Assembly (NCBI RefSeq): GCF_024713975.1
Contig: NC_091094.1
Coordinates: forward strand, 18,498,501-18,562,500
Source of the DNA: Paralichthys olivaceus
Taxonomy: Eukaryota > Chordata > Actinopteri > Pleuronectiformes > Paralichthyidae
Length of the DNA: 64,000 nucleotides
Direction of reading: 5' to 3'
The notes under the pieces are model-generated. The model was not told the origin of the DNA. It was given only the letters and a program-made list of their open reading frames with translations, and ran no database searches. Positions 1-13,639 of this stretch are shown piece by piece; within the stretch, counting starts at the first letter, position 1; the number at the start of each line of letters is the position of its first letter. The position numbers were made by a program, and so were the translations under genes.

Positions 1-536
1 AAAACAGAAAGAAACAACTTGATCTGGAGATGAAAAATATTTTTGTTTAAGTCATGTTTGTTTTAAAAAAAAAGGGGGCTTTTGGATTAAAATACCAAAC
101 TAATATAAAATAAATTAGGTAAATACTGGCTTTTATCAGTTTTCTCATATATTAGTATAATCTATAATACATTTATCTGAGTACACGTTAGTTAGGATTT
201 ATAAAATCCTGACTCGACTCAGGCACAAATCATTTTCACACATTTGGTAACATATGTACGTAACACTGTAAAAAGTCGATTTTCAAATAGAATTCTATCT
301 CTTACTTTTGTAAAGTTTATGCGCCTTTTTACCTTTGGAAATCATTTAATATCTAGTGAAAGAGCTCTTTGTTTTCCCTCTATCTCTCCTCCTCTCTCCT
401 TTTTAACATTCTTTGTTTTCAGACTTAAGATACCCAAATCATTTCACATTCAATGTTTGCATTATTCAGCCAGGGTCACACACCTTATATTCATTTGGAT
501 TTGCTTTACAGTAATACATTTGGAGCTCTCCTGCAG
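1..536. other. Intergenic, AT-rich, nothing recognised
   Basis: The stretch is AT-rich with scattered short ORFs that show no family resemblance. A pyrimidine-rich run near 365-420 and another just before 536 resemble 3' splice-site tracts, and the second directly precedes the possible exon described next. Confidence 0.5.
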
Positions 537-644
537 TATTTCCTGAGACGCACCTACAGGAATGACATGGTGGGGAATTTAGAGGTGGAAGGTGCGCTAC
601 TCGAAGCCCTGGAGAGCAGACCTGACTTCTTTTATCTCAAATGA
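537..644 (+). CDS. Possible terminal coding exon of an unidentified gene
   Basis: A pyrimidine-rich tract ending in CTGCAG at 536 is followed by 35 open codons and a TGA at 644. The peptide begins YFLRRTYRND and ends ESRPDFFYLK. Codon third positions are GC-rich compared with the surrounding AT-rich DNA, and charged and hydrophobic residues are mixed as in a folded protein. I do not recognise the family. No partner exon is visible, because the gene would start beyond the left edge. Human genes upstream of VSTM2L (CTNNBL1, BLCAP) do not match by recall. It could equally be a chance ORF. Confidence 0.25.
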   Translation, partial: YFLRRTYRNDMVGNLEVEGALLEALESRPDFFYLK

Positions 645-3600
645 GCAGATCAGACGACTGCTGATGGATTGCTCAGTGTGTGTGAGAGATTTTCAGCTCT
701 GTTGGATGTCTACTGGGGAACTCATGTTGTGGATTTGCACTTGCATACCAATCCGCCTGGCTTTTCATGTTCCACTTGTAACCTTCAATGTTTTAAGCTA
801 GGAGGACTGGGATTTTTTTTTAATGCTGCATTCAAAATCTACTTTAGGGCTAGGGTGGCCGAGATGTTAGTGTTTATCAAGGCAGATGGTTGTGAACTGT
901 TGCACGAATGCAAACAGCTGAAGGCGAAAGTAGCAGAGTTTTTGCTGAAACATGTCTGCCTACTGAAGACTGTAAAATCTTTATAGATGTTTTAATGGCC
1001 ACTGGCCATGGACCACTAGCGCAAGTAAGATTTCTCCCAGTACTGCTGAAGGTCATTCCGACTGTAACAGAGAGTCAGTGTGTTTGTATGGGAGACAGGG
1101 ACAGTTTCATAGGGGATGGGTGCTGGCGTAATTGACAGCTTATTTCAGGTAGGTGGTTTTTTTTCGTCTTTTGATTTCATGGGGATGCACCCCCCATCGT
1201 AACAAATCACTAATCAATACCATGAACTACTCACACTTTGTCTGGCTCCTAACTGTACACAGTTTCTGTATAATTCAGTTTGGTGCTGTGGCATTGGTTC
1301 TGTTTTGACTCTCTGCAGAATCAGCAGCACTAATCCTTGCAGGAGAAACCTCTGAAGCTGAGCAGAGGGTGAACTATGAAATACCAAGACTAAACTGAAT
1401 CCAGCTTGATGGAGCTGATTGTAATCCAGATAGCAGCTCTAGATAATTGAAAGACAAACAATGAAGACATTTTCTGATGGATCTATAAATATTGTTTGCT
1501 CTGCAGTAAAGACGGATAAGCATTGCAGGGACTTAAGTTTAACAAGGCGTCACAATTCCCTGTTGTCGCTCTCTTATATTAGCAGCTGCTACAATGACTG
1601 CAGGTCAACCTGTGATTGGACTCTTTATATGAGAGAATTCAGTGGAGCCAAGGCCACAGAATGAGCTGCTTGGTATGCAGACAGACACACTGTATTCCAA
1701 TTGAGGCATCACACTGTGATCCTCAGCCCCTAATCCGTGATGTTCATGGTCACAGCAGCACAGGAATGTGCTCCTCATAGCAACAGAGTGATTACGGTTT
1801 CTGAAACATCTCAGAATTGTATTCTGTGTCACGGACAGACAAACTCTTCATTCTAATTAAACTCTGATTCATTCTGTGGCTCCCACCTCCTTCAAATGCT
1901 GCTAGCGATTTCTTTACGTCCCTAATATTGTCTCTGTCATTTCATCATGCATTTCTTTTCTGCTGGGCCCTCAGAAAGCTGTTGCTTTTAATGCTAATCC
2001 ATTCGGTAAAGGGATCACAGAGACTCTGTGCTCATTGGAAACTGAGTGTTTCTCTCTGTAAACCTTGTGTCTAGTGTCTGAAAAACACCTTTGAGCTCTT
2101 GGGATTGGCGAAATGGGATCAACCTAACTACAGTACATTTTAAACAAGACGTTGCCTGTTGTCACTTCTAGAGATTATCTATGTTATCTAGAGATAACAC
2201 TAAATGACATGCAGTTAGTTCTGTGGAGAGGGTTGAGACACTTCAGGTAAGAGATAAAAACAGGAAAGCATCCTCTCTAGTGTCTCAGATTACAATTTCT
2301 CTATGTGTTCATAATCACTGCATGTCACAAAGTGCATAATCCAACTGTTATTTCAAAAGCTGCACAATGATTCTGTGAGGCTCAGGCAAAAAAAGAAACA
2401 TAAGCTTGTTATGTAGAGCTTTCAGACTTTTATGAGCAAACCTGTAAAGTGTCACAGGGGCTGAAGGCTGGTGACGCTCAGCCCTGTCTGACCTCGCTGC
2501 ACCATCGTTCCCCCCAGGATTTTATACTCTTAATACTCTGTAGCACATCCGATCTGGACTTCGTCTCTTAGACAGTATACTGTGTTAAGGTTCCTTGTGC
2601 TCATACACCAGTAGAGTGAACACTGGAAACCTTTGCTCATTTTAATCATGTAAATGATGTGAGAGCTGACATCAATTGTTACCTTGTGTTTTACTTGCTT
2701 TCACAAGTCATATCCACATATATTTGAGCTGTTAAATTCATGGATCTATTTTAATTATTGTAATAAAACAGGGTATGGGTTAAAAGAACAGCTACACATT
2801 ATGACTCAAACTATAATGGCACTGTAGACCGCAGACCTTTGCTTAGGCCCAACAGTCCCCTTAAATTCACAAATATCCTTCTACTAAATGTGTGGGGGCG
2901 TTGGATCCTCCCATTTCTTTCTTTCTTATCCTCTTTCTTTCTTGACCAATATCCCATCCTTCGATCAAGTTTTCATGATAATTTTGTTTTTCTGAAATCC
3001 TCCTGAGAAACAAACCAAACAACCAGCAAACAAGCAGATGAAAACATAATCTCCACAGTGGGGGTTAGAAAGAGGATAAAAAGAGAGTCCTCAGAATTCT
3101 TAAAGTATCATATGAATGGGTATATTGCTTCGTTCATCTGAGAGTATTTTTATTACATTTGCAAATGTTCAACTCAAGCATCAAATAACCAGACTGTGCT
3201 CAGTGACCTGGTGTTACCTCTCAGGGTTTCTGGAGGTGCCCCTCTATAAATCCTCCAAAGAACAGAAGTTTTTTTCAACCTGGGGAACAATATGTGGAGC
3301 GTGTTAACTCACCCACAGAACTCATGTTAAAAAAGAAAACGTTTAGGCAGGGATCTGTCATGTGTTTATGAATCATTCTGCCACTTATTATTGAGTGTTG
3401 CAGTATTTTACATAATAAACATTGTTTCTGTTTTGTGCTTTACAAACTAGAAGAGGCTATTGATGTTGAGATATGTCACATTGGTTCAACACACCTTAAC
3501 ATTCATAGCCCAAGTTATCGCTCTGGGTTATTAAAGACACAAATATAAATATTATATTGTTGTATATTGTAATATTAATAGAAAATTATATTTGAAATTT

Positions 3601-6328
3601 GTTGAAGATGACTCATTTGAAAAAATATTTGCAACCATTGCCATCAACCATTTTTACCATTGCCCACAATGTTTCCAGTGGACCAAAAAGTTTCTGTACC
3701 TTTTATTTCTTTCTATTTGCTATATATTTGCTGGTGTTTTTTCAATCATCAGCGTTACACTGTGTGACGATCCTTTCTTGCAGTAACTGGTAAACAGAGT
3801 TTTCCGCCGTGCTTTGACATTCTCTCAGCATATCAGCGTACACTAGTTACTGTGCAGCTCATCCACACTTCAAAAGAAGCTCTCCTCAGCTGGGATGTAT
3901 CCTTCAATGAGCCTCTCACATCTCCATTTGCTACCACTGTCTCTGCATCTGCTTTCCTCTCTCAACCTTCCTCTCTCTCTGTTTCTCCCATCTCCCCAGC
4001 GCCTCATCAATCTCTATTCTGGAGGACTATCTCTAAATCTGCTCCAGTGCTCTACCTCTCCTCCTCTGGCCTTCTCCCCCACTCTTGGTTCTCTGGTGTT
4101 CCCTCTAGGAAGCCACTTGAAGTGATGTTTTATTACAACTTCGAGGGCAGGCACACTTTTCCCATTTCATGATGACATTTGCCCTGATATTTTACCATTG
4201 ACATCATCATTTTATATAATGCCATTTCAACTCTGCTCTAATTTTAGGTAATGTAGAAACAATATCAAATTGGCACACTTTCAATTGCTACACTTCCATC
4301 AATGTCAAAACTATTTTATAGTTTTATAAGGTATTTTACTTAAAGGTCCTGTGTTAAAGAGAGTAAGATTTCTATGTTTTTTCTGATTAAAAAAGCAATG
4401 TATATATGTTGCATAAATACTGTGAAAGTATCAAAATGCTACATTATCAATGAAATGCTCAAAGCTTTTATTCAGAAACTGGGACTTAAAATGTGATACA
4501 TCTTCATATACAGTCTATGGTCTTTTGATCCACAATAGGTACAGTTTGTTTGACACATGTTTGAACTTTCAACACAGCAGAAAACAATAAAAGTTTATTG
4601 ACTAATCCTTGGTATATGTTGAAAAGATAAGCTGACAGTTCATGACCATTACTGACAAATCCAGTTATTGTACTTGGCTGCCCGTTCAACAGTTCACATC
4701 ATAATCAAACATTCTTACACATAAAATTATTTGTTTCAGCCCTAGAACATAGCACATACATGTTTTAGCATGGGACATGATTGGTTACCCATTCATTTAC
4801 CACTGACTTCTATATCATTCCTGTTGCCACGATCCTGTGTTTGATATAAAGTGAGGTCCTCTCGGGGGTCAGGGGGGAGGAGGTGGAGGAGGAGGAAAGT
4901 GTGCCCGGCCTCTGCTGTGCAATGGATTAGCTGCAGTGGCAGGTCATTACATACCTGGAAGCTAAGGCTAATCAGAGTGTCGACAGAGCAGCAGGCCTCC
5001 TGAAGTGATTGCCTCTGTTTTACCTCTCGGTGCTCAACTGTACTAATGGTGTTGCTACAGCCCTGGCATTTGTGTGGCCACATTTCCAATGCAGACACTG
5101 TGAGAATGTGTCCATAACTCAGGGTGTGATAGACTCTTGCATAAACACGGAATAGATTGAGCACTTGAGACTGGGGTGGGCAGGAGGAAATCTTTCAATA
5201 AGAAGGAATTTTGCCACAGTAGGAGAACCAAGAGGTATATAGCTGAGCCGCACAGCATAATGATGGGGTTATAATGTACAGAAGCGTCTTGGCATCCTGT
5301 AAATCTTACAGTATATATCCAAGGTCTAGGATCATCAGTGTGAACACTGATAGGCTATAGTGACTTTGTGATCCTTGGGACTATATGATATAGTAGATAG
5401 AAATAGTCAGTTTTTCTAACTTCTTTCAAATTTCGTTCATGTTTGTAGACCTCAGCATATTTTTATCACACCTATTGATTTCTAAAGTTGTTTGCAAGCT
5501 TTGAGTACCTGATATTCAGATATTATTTAGTAAGCTTTGCTCTGAATCTCGTGATCTATACTTTGGTTTTAAGAAAACCCTGGTTATTAATCGCAGAACT
5601 CAGAGACACGATAAAGATCAAAACTTTTTTTTTTGAAGACGGGTTTGGTACATGGTCCAACTCAGCATAAAAAAAACTGAGAAGAAAGGTTAGGTCAAAA
5701 ATCTAAGATGGGTTTTTCACATGGAAATGCTGGAACACCAATTTCAGCGCAACAGCAGACTTTGTCAACTCTTCACCCTACCGTGTTGCAGTCTCACAAG
5801 TTTCTTTTATCTCAAAAGTCAAACATTTCTCCACACAAACAGTGATAGCTTTTGTGTGTCCGTATGACATTTTGGCTAATCTCTATTAACAGCTAATTGT
5901 ACATGAATGCAAATAAATTAAAAAGCCACCTATCAATGTGTTCCGCCTCTTTTGTGCTCAACACAGACTATCTACCTTCAGGCTCTCAAAGTCTGCTCAA
6001 AACATGATTGGTCAAACCAGAAGCTTCCAGTCCAAAAATCTTGTCCCTCGTGCATAGATTCTGTGTATTGACATGCACAATCTCTTTATATAGATAACTG
6101 GAATGCTGACAGACACTAATGAGACATGTGATAGACACAGGGTTTAAATACAGGCGCTAACAACTATTAAGGTGGGACAGGTAATTTGCGGGAAGTGAGG
6201 AGTAGACAGTATGCAGGAAGTAAATTATCTAAATCATGAGAGAAGGGTAAGTGAGAAAATAAATCAGGAAGTACCTTAAATGCTCAAAATGAAAAGTCAA
6301 TTTAACTAAGGATGTTGTGAGTTTGTGT
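645..6328. other. Intergenic, no gene recognised
   Basis: Only short ORFs without family features are present on either strand. There is a pyrimidine-rich segment around 3880-4110 that opens two overlapping + strand frames rich in Ser, Pro and Leu. That composition is expected from CT-rich DNA and I do not treat it as coding. Confidence 0.5.
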
Positions 6329-6586
6329 AGGTTTTCTCCTGGCACTCAGGCTCCTCCCACAGTCCAATGACATGTAGATTGGGATTAGGTTGATTGGAGA
6401 CTCTAAATTGTCTGTAGGTGCGAACATGAGAAACAAAATGTGTGTGTCTCTGTATGTTGGAACCCTATATGCTGGTGACCTGTCCAGGGTGTCCCCCGTC
6501 TATTGCTCAATGCCAGGTGGGACTGCTCCAGTTCTTCCTTTGACCCTTTAAAAATGATAAGCGGCTTAGATAATGATGGATGGTTG
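6329..6586 (+). repeat. Dispersed teleost repeat, copy A
   Basis: The segment runs from the 'ggttttctcctggcactcag' block, through 'ctcccacagtccaatgacat', 'ctctaaattgtctgtaggtg' and 'gacctgtccagggtgt', to 'gataagcggcttaga' and a terminal 'gatggatgg'. I recognise this order as a very common fish interspersed repeat; I cannot assign its class. Partial copies occur at 24371, 36650 and 59640. Confidence 0.6.
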
Positions 6587-7397
6587 GTGTCGATAGGTTC
6601 AATAGGATCAAGTTTAATATGAGTGATTTTATTTGTTATTTTCTATTTGGGCTAATTCCTGACTAAAATAATATAGTAGTAAGTAAGTAAGTAAAATTAG
6701 CAATGAAGATACATTTTCAATCATGAGTGGCAGATTGAGCACAGAAAAACAAAATTGCATCGATCTCAGTTAATTAATCGCTAATAAGATGTAATATTTT
6801 CAGTATATCTGTAACTTAATTTTCAATATTTATTTGAGCTGATTCTCTTCACTGTTATATACAGCAGAAATGAACACAATGTTATAAATAATCAGTGACG
6901 GAGGCTGATAGGATTAAACGCTCTCGTCTGAGATGGTGAGAGTTATGCTTTCATTTTACGCCTAATAAGTTCCCTTGGGTGAAGTTTACTTCATATTAAG
7001 ACATCTAGATAGAGAGTCTTATGGAAGTCCTCTTAATGAGTTTATTTCTTTCAAGCTCTGATGTATTATTTACCTTTTAGGGTCAGTCCATGGACATTAA
7101 TTCTATACCTAAAAATGAGAATAAAGGTATATTATACAAAGTAAAATGCTCGGTTTTCCCTTTGGTGTTATAATTATGGTAATACCACAGAAATCTCAAC
7201 ATTTTTACTGCATGCACTATGACTCTGTTTTACTGCCTGCTCACTGCCCATCTTCTGTTGAGTCCCAGCGGCTCCACTTAGCACATATTGCACCATTTAT
7301 TTTGATTATACTTTGACACTGTGACTACAGCCTAAAACCAGCAGCTTATCATTTCACTGCTTCATTTGTTTTAGTCCTCTCGAAGCCACAAGACCTG

Positions 7398-7544
7398 GTT
7401 TTATGTCCTTCAGCACTTATTTATTGCTTCTTATCATTTTCTTTTTGGAGGTTTCACTTTCAGAACATGTGTTTTTATATCCTTCAGCACTTATTTATTG
7501 TTTCTTATCATTTTCTCTTTGGAGGTTTCACTGTCAGAACATGT
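7398..7544. repeat. Two-unit tandem duplication, about 73 bp per unit
   Basis: Unit one (7398-7470) and unit two (7471-7544) are nearly identical. Both contain 'ccttcagcacttatttattg', 'ttcttatcattttct', 'ttggaggtttcact' and 'cagaacatgt', with only a few substitutions and one extra base. High identity suggests a recent local duplication. Confidence 0.85.
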
Positions 7545-9749
7545 TAAGGAATAATAAAGCTTTAATCACAGTAATCTTTTTTAGTGTAAATCTGCTGCCA
7601 GCAGCAGAGATAAACAATCAACAGATAGCCTTTGTCCTTGAAGAATAGCTGTTGTACCACATCAGTTCAAAGTTTGAGTCTCTTATGATTAGTTTTTTCA
7701 TGAAATGAACCAAGCGCAAAGCAAATATGTCATCACACAATGCATAATTTAAGTCTCCCCAAGGCATGCATGAAATGCATGTACATGATTTCTTGCTCAG
7801 TGTGAAGGAAACTTAAACTTTTCAATAAATGCACTCAGTGGTCTACTCCTTTCTTCCTGCAGGAGAGAGCAGAAGCCCACAAAACCTCTGAAGGAGCAAT
7901 TACAGGAGCACAGAAATGCCAGCAATCATCCACCTGTCAGAGACGACAGGCGGATGAGGACGAACAGCCCCATGTAGGGTTACTCTGCCGGTCTGATGAG
8001 CTGGGATTCAAGAAGAATAGAACATATCCACGAGCACAAACTCAAACACGTAACGACATATCCTCCGTTAGCTGCTGTCAAATGGAAACACCTCTCCTCT
8101 TTAAATTTAACCATCAACCCCACAAAAAGTGTTTGTAACAGGTAAATAATGTGTTTGTATTCATTCAGCTGCTGAGGTGTATAGAAACACATAGGGAGCA
8201 GGCAGCAGGTGAACCCAAAATGAGAATCAGGAAAACAGAAATGAAAAACATCAACATCTAAACCAGTGTAAATATTATCAAGACTAAATAGCCACCATGA
8301 TATCAACACGACCTCTCACCCCTTAATTCATCATTATTCCATGACAGAGTGCAGCTAACTGACAGAAACGGGGCGTCACTTTATATGTGTGGACCGATGA
8401 TTCCTACAAAATCATGGATCATTGTCACTTTCCATTGCATCAGTTACAAATGGGAGCTGGCTGAGGGAGTGTTTTACACATCTGAATGAGAACATTCATT
8501 ACAACAATAGATAACTTCAGAAAAGTTGAAGGTAGTAACTTTGCAGCCTGTGTGCTTGATATAGGTATATGGGTCATAACATGTTTGCAAATTGGAATCT
8601 GTAGGACTCTGTAGTGAGCTAGGCAGGCCTGTCACTCTGTACTCTATACTAGGCATTTACAGTTTGGTGGTTTTTAAGCCTTTTAACAATGCCAGAATTA
8701 ATTACTGACTTCACCCACTTTTGAATCAGCTGGAAATTAAATTCTAAAACTTCAAAAATCAAGGGCACATTTTAGTGAGTGGATGTTTCTTGCCAAAATA
8801 AACATTAAGGTTCAACTTCGGATACATATACAAAAGCAGACAGACCTTTCTGTATGTACTCGGCATTCATATTTGTGCACATCTTCTGAAAGCTAATGGA
8901 TACGGATGAGGATATGGAGCATTACCATCAGAAACCGTGGGGGGCAGTGTAGCCAATAGTTTATGTGAGATCATTGGACACGGAGAAACAAGCTGGTTAG
9001 AAACTACAGGTATATATGATGTTGCCCAGTCACAGGGACAAAGTGCAGGTTTTGCTTTCTCTTAAGAGTTTCATTATCACAACCTCCTCCACCGTTTCTT
9101 GCTCCTTGTTGTCAGAAATTCTTGACTCATGCGCTGCCCTCTAGTGGATGTCTTGCTTAACAACCATGCTAATCTAAACAATGTGAGTTTATGGGCAGTG
9201 ATGGTATCTACCTCCAAGTTTTTAATTGGTTGCACAGCCAGTTCATAATCTTTTCCACTGTTGATTTCACTAAGAGAGTTTGATGTGAATCACATGCTGT
9301 GCAAGAGACTCAACTGTGAGTCAGGGAAAACTGTCAAAAGATAAAAAATGAATGTGTTTTACTTCCAGAATCAGAGGCACAAGCAGTTCAGTCAGTCAAG
9401 TTTCTGAGAGGAATTACAAAACTATCAACTTTCAGACTTGGAACAAAACAGCTTGGCTGTCGACAACCCCTTGTGTCTGTTCTGCGTTTTATCATCACTA
9501 TAAAGTTGGAAGCATACCAATCGCTCCTCTGCCCAGCGATTAATCAGTTTTTTCTTCTTTTTTACAGCTTGACACACCACACCAGAGCCTTCATGTTCAT
9601 AAGACACATGAATTCACCAGAGAGGCTGTATGAAGCACAAGCCAGTTTATTGGGTGAGTTTGGCATCGCTGCACATGAAACTGTAATAAAAACCCATCTG
9701 TTCGAAACCTGACGTTGAGCCTGTCCACTGGAACCAAAGCTTGTCCTCT

Positions 9750-9780
9750 GTGTGTGTGTGTGTGTGTTTGTGTGTGTGTA
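9750..9780. repeat. (TG)n microsatellite
   Basis: TG repeat with one TTTG interruption. It creates spurious Cys/Val-rich and Thr/His-rich frames on the two strands. Confidence 0.95.
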
Positions 9781-10918
9781 CACTGGAGGATTTAACCAAC
9801 AGTATCAAAGATACCTCTTCTCTTTCTTATGTTTGGATTTTGATTTTGTGTTTTTTGAGTATATATGCTGTATATATCCATGGTATCCATAGTATCCTCA
9901 AGCTGTCAAGCTGTGTACCCAACGCATTTCAGCAACTGCGAATGCTCAGTATTGAACCTCTCATTTCCTTTTGGCAATGTATAATGGGGTTGTCATGACA
10001 ACGGGGTAAAGTGTTGGAGTTAAGTAGCTGCACACACAAGCAAACACAAAATTGATTGGCTCTGCACAATGCACCCTGCTCTCTCTCTGTCTCTCCTTGG
10101 GAATGCTGATGAACATGAAACAAACATGGTGCAGGATCCAACACACTCTGGAAATCCCATCATTGCCCAAATGAAGAAATACATTCTTTTTTAGCCAAAG
10201 GGAGTCCAGTCTTTCCTTATGTGCTCCATATTATGCTGTGTACCATTTTTCTGTAGTAGTTTGATGTGAAGCAGGGCTGATTTCCCCAAATAATCTTCCA
10301 GTGAGGCCAGTTTGGTATAAATGAAGGAGGGGAGATTGAATGTGAGTTATTTGTAGTGGCACATTCACAAACCACATGACTGAAATGAAGAGTGGGTTGT
10401 AATGAACTCTATACACAACAAATACAAGGACATTGTCAGGCAGTTGAACATGTCATTGTCAACGTCCTGTTAGCTTATAAAATTGTGGATTTCTCTGGGT
10501 TTGAACATCTTTGGAAAGATTTTGGATATGTAAGCACACAGGTCAACAACATATATCACATAGTTCTCATGATTTGTTACATACTTTAAAGAATTGTTAC
10601 ATATATTATGGCTTAAGACAGACAATCCTATAACCAGCACTGTAGCCAAAATAAAGATTCTCTCTGTCTGCCTTCCAGCCAATTGGCCTTATTCTGTTTC
10701 CTCCAAACACAGACTTGTTACTTTCATGGGTAATATGAATTCCCAGCAGTGTGAATGGGAAGAAAACCCATGACAACACAATAAAAAGCTCCATCTTGCT
10801 TTCACATTACAGTGCTAAAAACTGAGCTACCACAGATTTATTTCATTCCTTTACATTCAACAACACATACTCATAGACTTAAACAATTGTTTTGGAGGTG
10901 TGCTAATTTCCAAACACT

Positions 10919-10951
10919 AAACACTAAAGCTAAATAATAGCTTTAGTGTTT
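10919..10951. repeat. Perfect 14-bp inverted repeat with 5-nt loop
   Basis: The arm 10919-10932 (AAACACTAAAGCTA) is exactly complementary to 10938-10951, separated by AATAA. No other element ends are visible around it. Confidence 0.9.
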
Positions 10952-12694
10952 GTATAGTAAATATGAAGCGGTGGCCAGCATAAGTATGCTAACTTTAGTA
11001 CAAACACTGGAAACAGTTGAGAAAATACATAACAAAATCCACCTACCAGCATCTCTTAAGATCACTGATCAAGACGTTCTTTGTTTTAATCTGAGCCAAC
11101 CAGCTGCTGGAGCCTCGTGTTTCGTGTACAGACATGAGTGTCTCCATCTTCTCATATGTTCATTTTCCGAGATGTATTCACTTAAAAAGTAAGACACAGG
11201 GTCTGGGCTCAGTGGGTAAGCTGATGATGAAAGATGATGTTGTGTGAATTTAACATATTTTTACAAAAGAAACTGGAAAATGCTGCCAATGAATTCAAGT
11301 GTTTACAGTCCTTTTATCATGCCACTTAGAAAACAATTATCTCACTATAATTTCAATTTGACAATAAGGATTTTCAATATTTAGCACCTTTCATTCACTT
11401 GTGATGCACGAGACACCACTACACCCTTATCTTTATTCATTGCATGTTTCTGTCGAGCCACATTAACTTGAGGAGGGAGTCGGTAAACAGAAAAATGGTT
11501 AATGTGCCGCACCTGCTTTACTGACGGGATGCTAGTTGACATCTTCGCTTCACAGGGGCAGCCAGTTAAAATTGTTCCAGAAACTGAACAGTGAAAATTT
11601 AGTGGAGCGCGAAGCTGCGTCCAGTGAACCAGGAAATGGCGACGAGGCTCTTGCCATCATATAATTCTTCCTGAACGGTCAGCGAGATGACAGGTGGAGA
11701 CAGAAGAGGGAGGCCGGCCAGCGATCTGCCTGAGTGGGAAGTGATGATTTCTGTGGGGCGTGAAAACAATTTCCTCCTGTTGAGAACTGGTGTCGTGGTG
11801 TAAGGGTCTTGTGAAGGCGAATGACATTGAATATGTTGGTGTGTACAAAAAAATAGGTTTTGAAAGTTTATGTTCTGGTGGTTCAGCATTTTTATAATCA
11901 CTGTGTAAATGTTTTTCACTGCTGAACATCCTGCTGTTTTAAACCAAGTCACTTACTGTTGCATATAAAGCGTTGCTGCATCAGAAGTGGGATTAGCTTC
12001 AGTTAAATGTCCTCAAAATCAACATGGTTCCTCTCATGTACCGTAGAGGCACAGTGATTCCAGTGAACTCAACATTGTAAAGGTGTAGTCTCACTCTGTT
12101 TAATTCATCTTACTTGACTCCCAAGAGAGACACGTTTCAAAGAGTGTAAACACTGCACATATTTACAAGGTGCCAATAAAAGACATCTCAGGACTCATAT
12201 GTTGTTGAGTTAAATCCCCATGGACTGTGTAAAGGATGGAAAACAGTTATCTACAGCTGCATCCACGTCTTAAGCCTACACCTTGTGCATTAAAGCTGCG
12301 GTTATATGATGTCAAAATCTTGGTTTAATATTCATGAGGTGCTGAAAAGCCTGAGGTCACTGCACAGTCAATAGCCAAATGCAATATTGTTATTTAATGT
12401 GGTAAACAGTGCACTGGAAACAGGAGCAAAGGCCACACTGTCATTTCCTCTAACTCTTCAGTAAAGCAACTTTACTGTTTATGCTTTTACAGTTCAAAGA
12501 GCAAATTTTTAATGGACAAAGATTTGTTTTATAATTCAGCAAGTTCAGACTTAAGGACCCTGAAGAACAGAGTTTCTAATACACAGAAATATATAACTTG
12601 TAAGTTATGTACATGTAAAGCTTTTACAGCTCTGACAGTGTAATTCACACTTGTTGCTATTTTATTGCAGTTGAGGAGTTTGAATACAAATGCC
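10952..12694. other. Intergenic; one unexplained minus-strand ORF
   Basis: An open minus-strand frame at 11599-11952 (117 codons) is more GC-rich than its surroundings between about 11600 and 11820, with motifs such as SPPVISLTVQEELYDGKS. I recognise no family, see no clear partner exon and do not call it a gene. The rest is AT-rich and featureless to me. Confidence 0.4.
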
Positions 12695-12695
12695 A

Positions 12696-12755
12696 TTACA
12701 ATACAATACAATACAACATAATACAATACAATTAAATCTAAAATAATACAATACA
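12696..12755. repeat. Degenerate (AATAC)n pentanucleotide repeat
   Basis: Repeated 'aatac' units run through this segment with interruptions. Confidence 0.85.
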
Positions 12756-13639
12756 AGTAATCCTGAAGGTTTTTTAGTTTAGGGCAAGAAAAAGAAGACA
12801 ACATGCACCCACAAAAATCTACAAAAACAATAACACAATAAAAGTTGTGTTATGCAATTGCAATGTCTTTAAAAAAATACTTAAATACTGACTTAAAAGT
12901 ACAATTTCTTTAAAGATACTAAAGATCACAACAAAGCAATTCAGTTAAAATAAATAACATATTGCTAATATGCATTTAAGAGTGTTTTTTACTTGTGTGC
13001 TGAACTCAGCACAGTGTGTTTCACATGTTGATCACTTTTCAGCATTTTAGCAGGATTATAAAATTACACTCAATTGGAATATATTGGTAGCCAGCTAGCC
13101 ACATCAACTAATATTATAATGACTCAATTTAGGGCGCAGAAAATGCAGAGCACAGACTGGAAGGTTGAAGCAGTTTGGAAAAAGATTGAATGTCATCAGT
13201 GTCTGTCTGTTTGAGGGATGGATTGTTTTCACCAGTATCTTTTGTTGGAGTGTCGCAGGTGAAGAGCAGGTGAGGATTCTCTGTTAATGGGGACAGGGTC
13301 ACTGACAAGAGAAGGCAATGAGACGAGGATTCAAACAAAGAGCTGGAAAAAGGAGGAGGAGATTCAAACAGGATACGGGTAGTAAGTGTGGAGATGTGGA
13401 AAACTTACCTCTACAACTGGAGCACAGACGCACTCCGGATCAAAAACTTGCAAAAATGACAGCCCTAAACCAAAAAACCTTCAGGATAAGGCTCATATTG
13501 CACTTAAAAGACAGGATAGACTGAAGGATCTGCCAGAGTCTGGAGGATTTAGGAGGGGTTTAGATACTGCTGCAGGTTGAAGAGGTGATTACCTGATGAG
13601 CCACATGGAGTCTGTGAAAATATCAAGAAAACACTCTAT
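12756..13639. other. Intergenic, nothing recognised
   Basis: AT-rich sequence without recognisable coding or repeat structure, apart from a purine-rich stretch near 13310-13380. Confidence 0.4.

Larger units (their letters stand above)
6587..10918. other. Intergenic, no gene recognised
   Basis: The region contains an AGTA microsatellite near 6676-6693, the tandem duplication at 7398-7544 and a TG tract at 9750-9780. None of the ORFs here resembles a protein family; those over the TG tract are low-complexity artefacts. Confidence 0.5.

Noticed and set aside
3852..4172. Ser/Pro/Leu-rich ORFs near 4 kb as a mucin-like gene
   Set aside because: The frames follow from CT-rich DNA, two frames are open at once, and no signal peptide or splice partner is seen.
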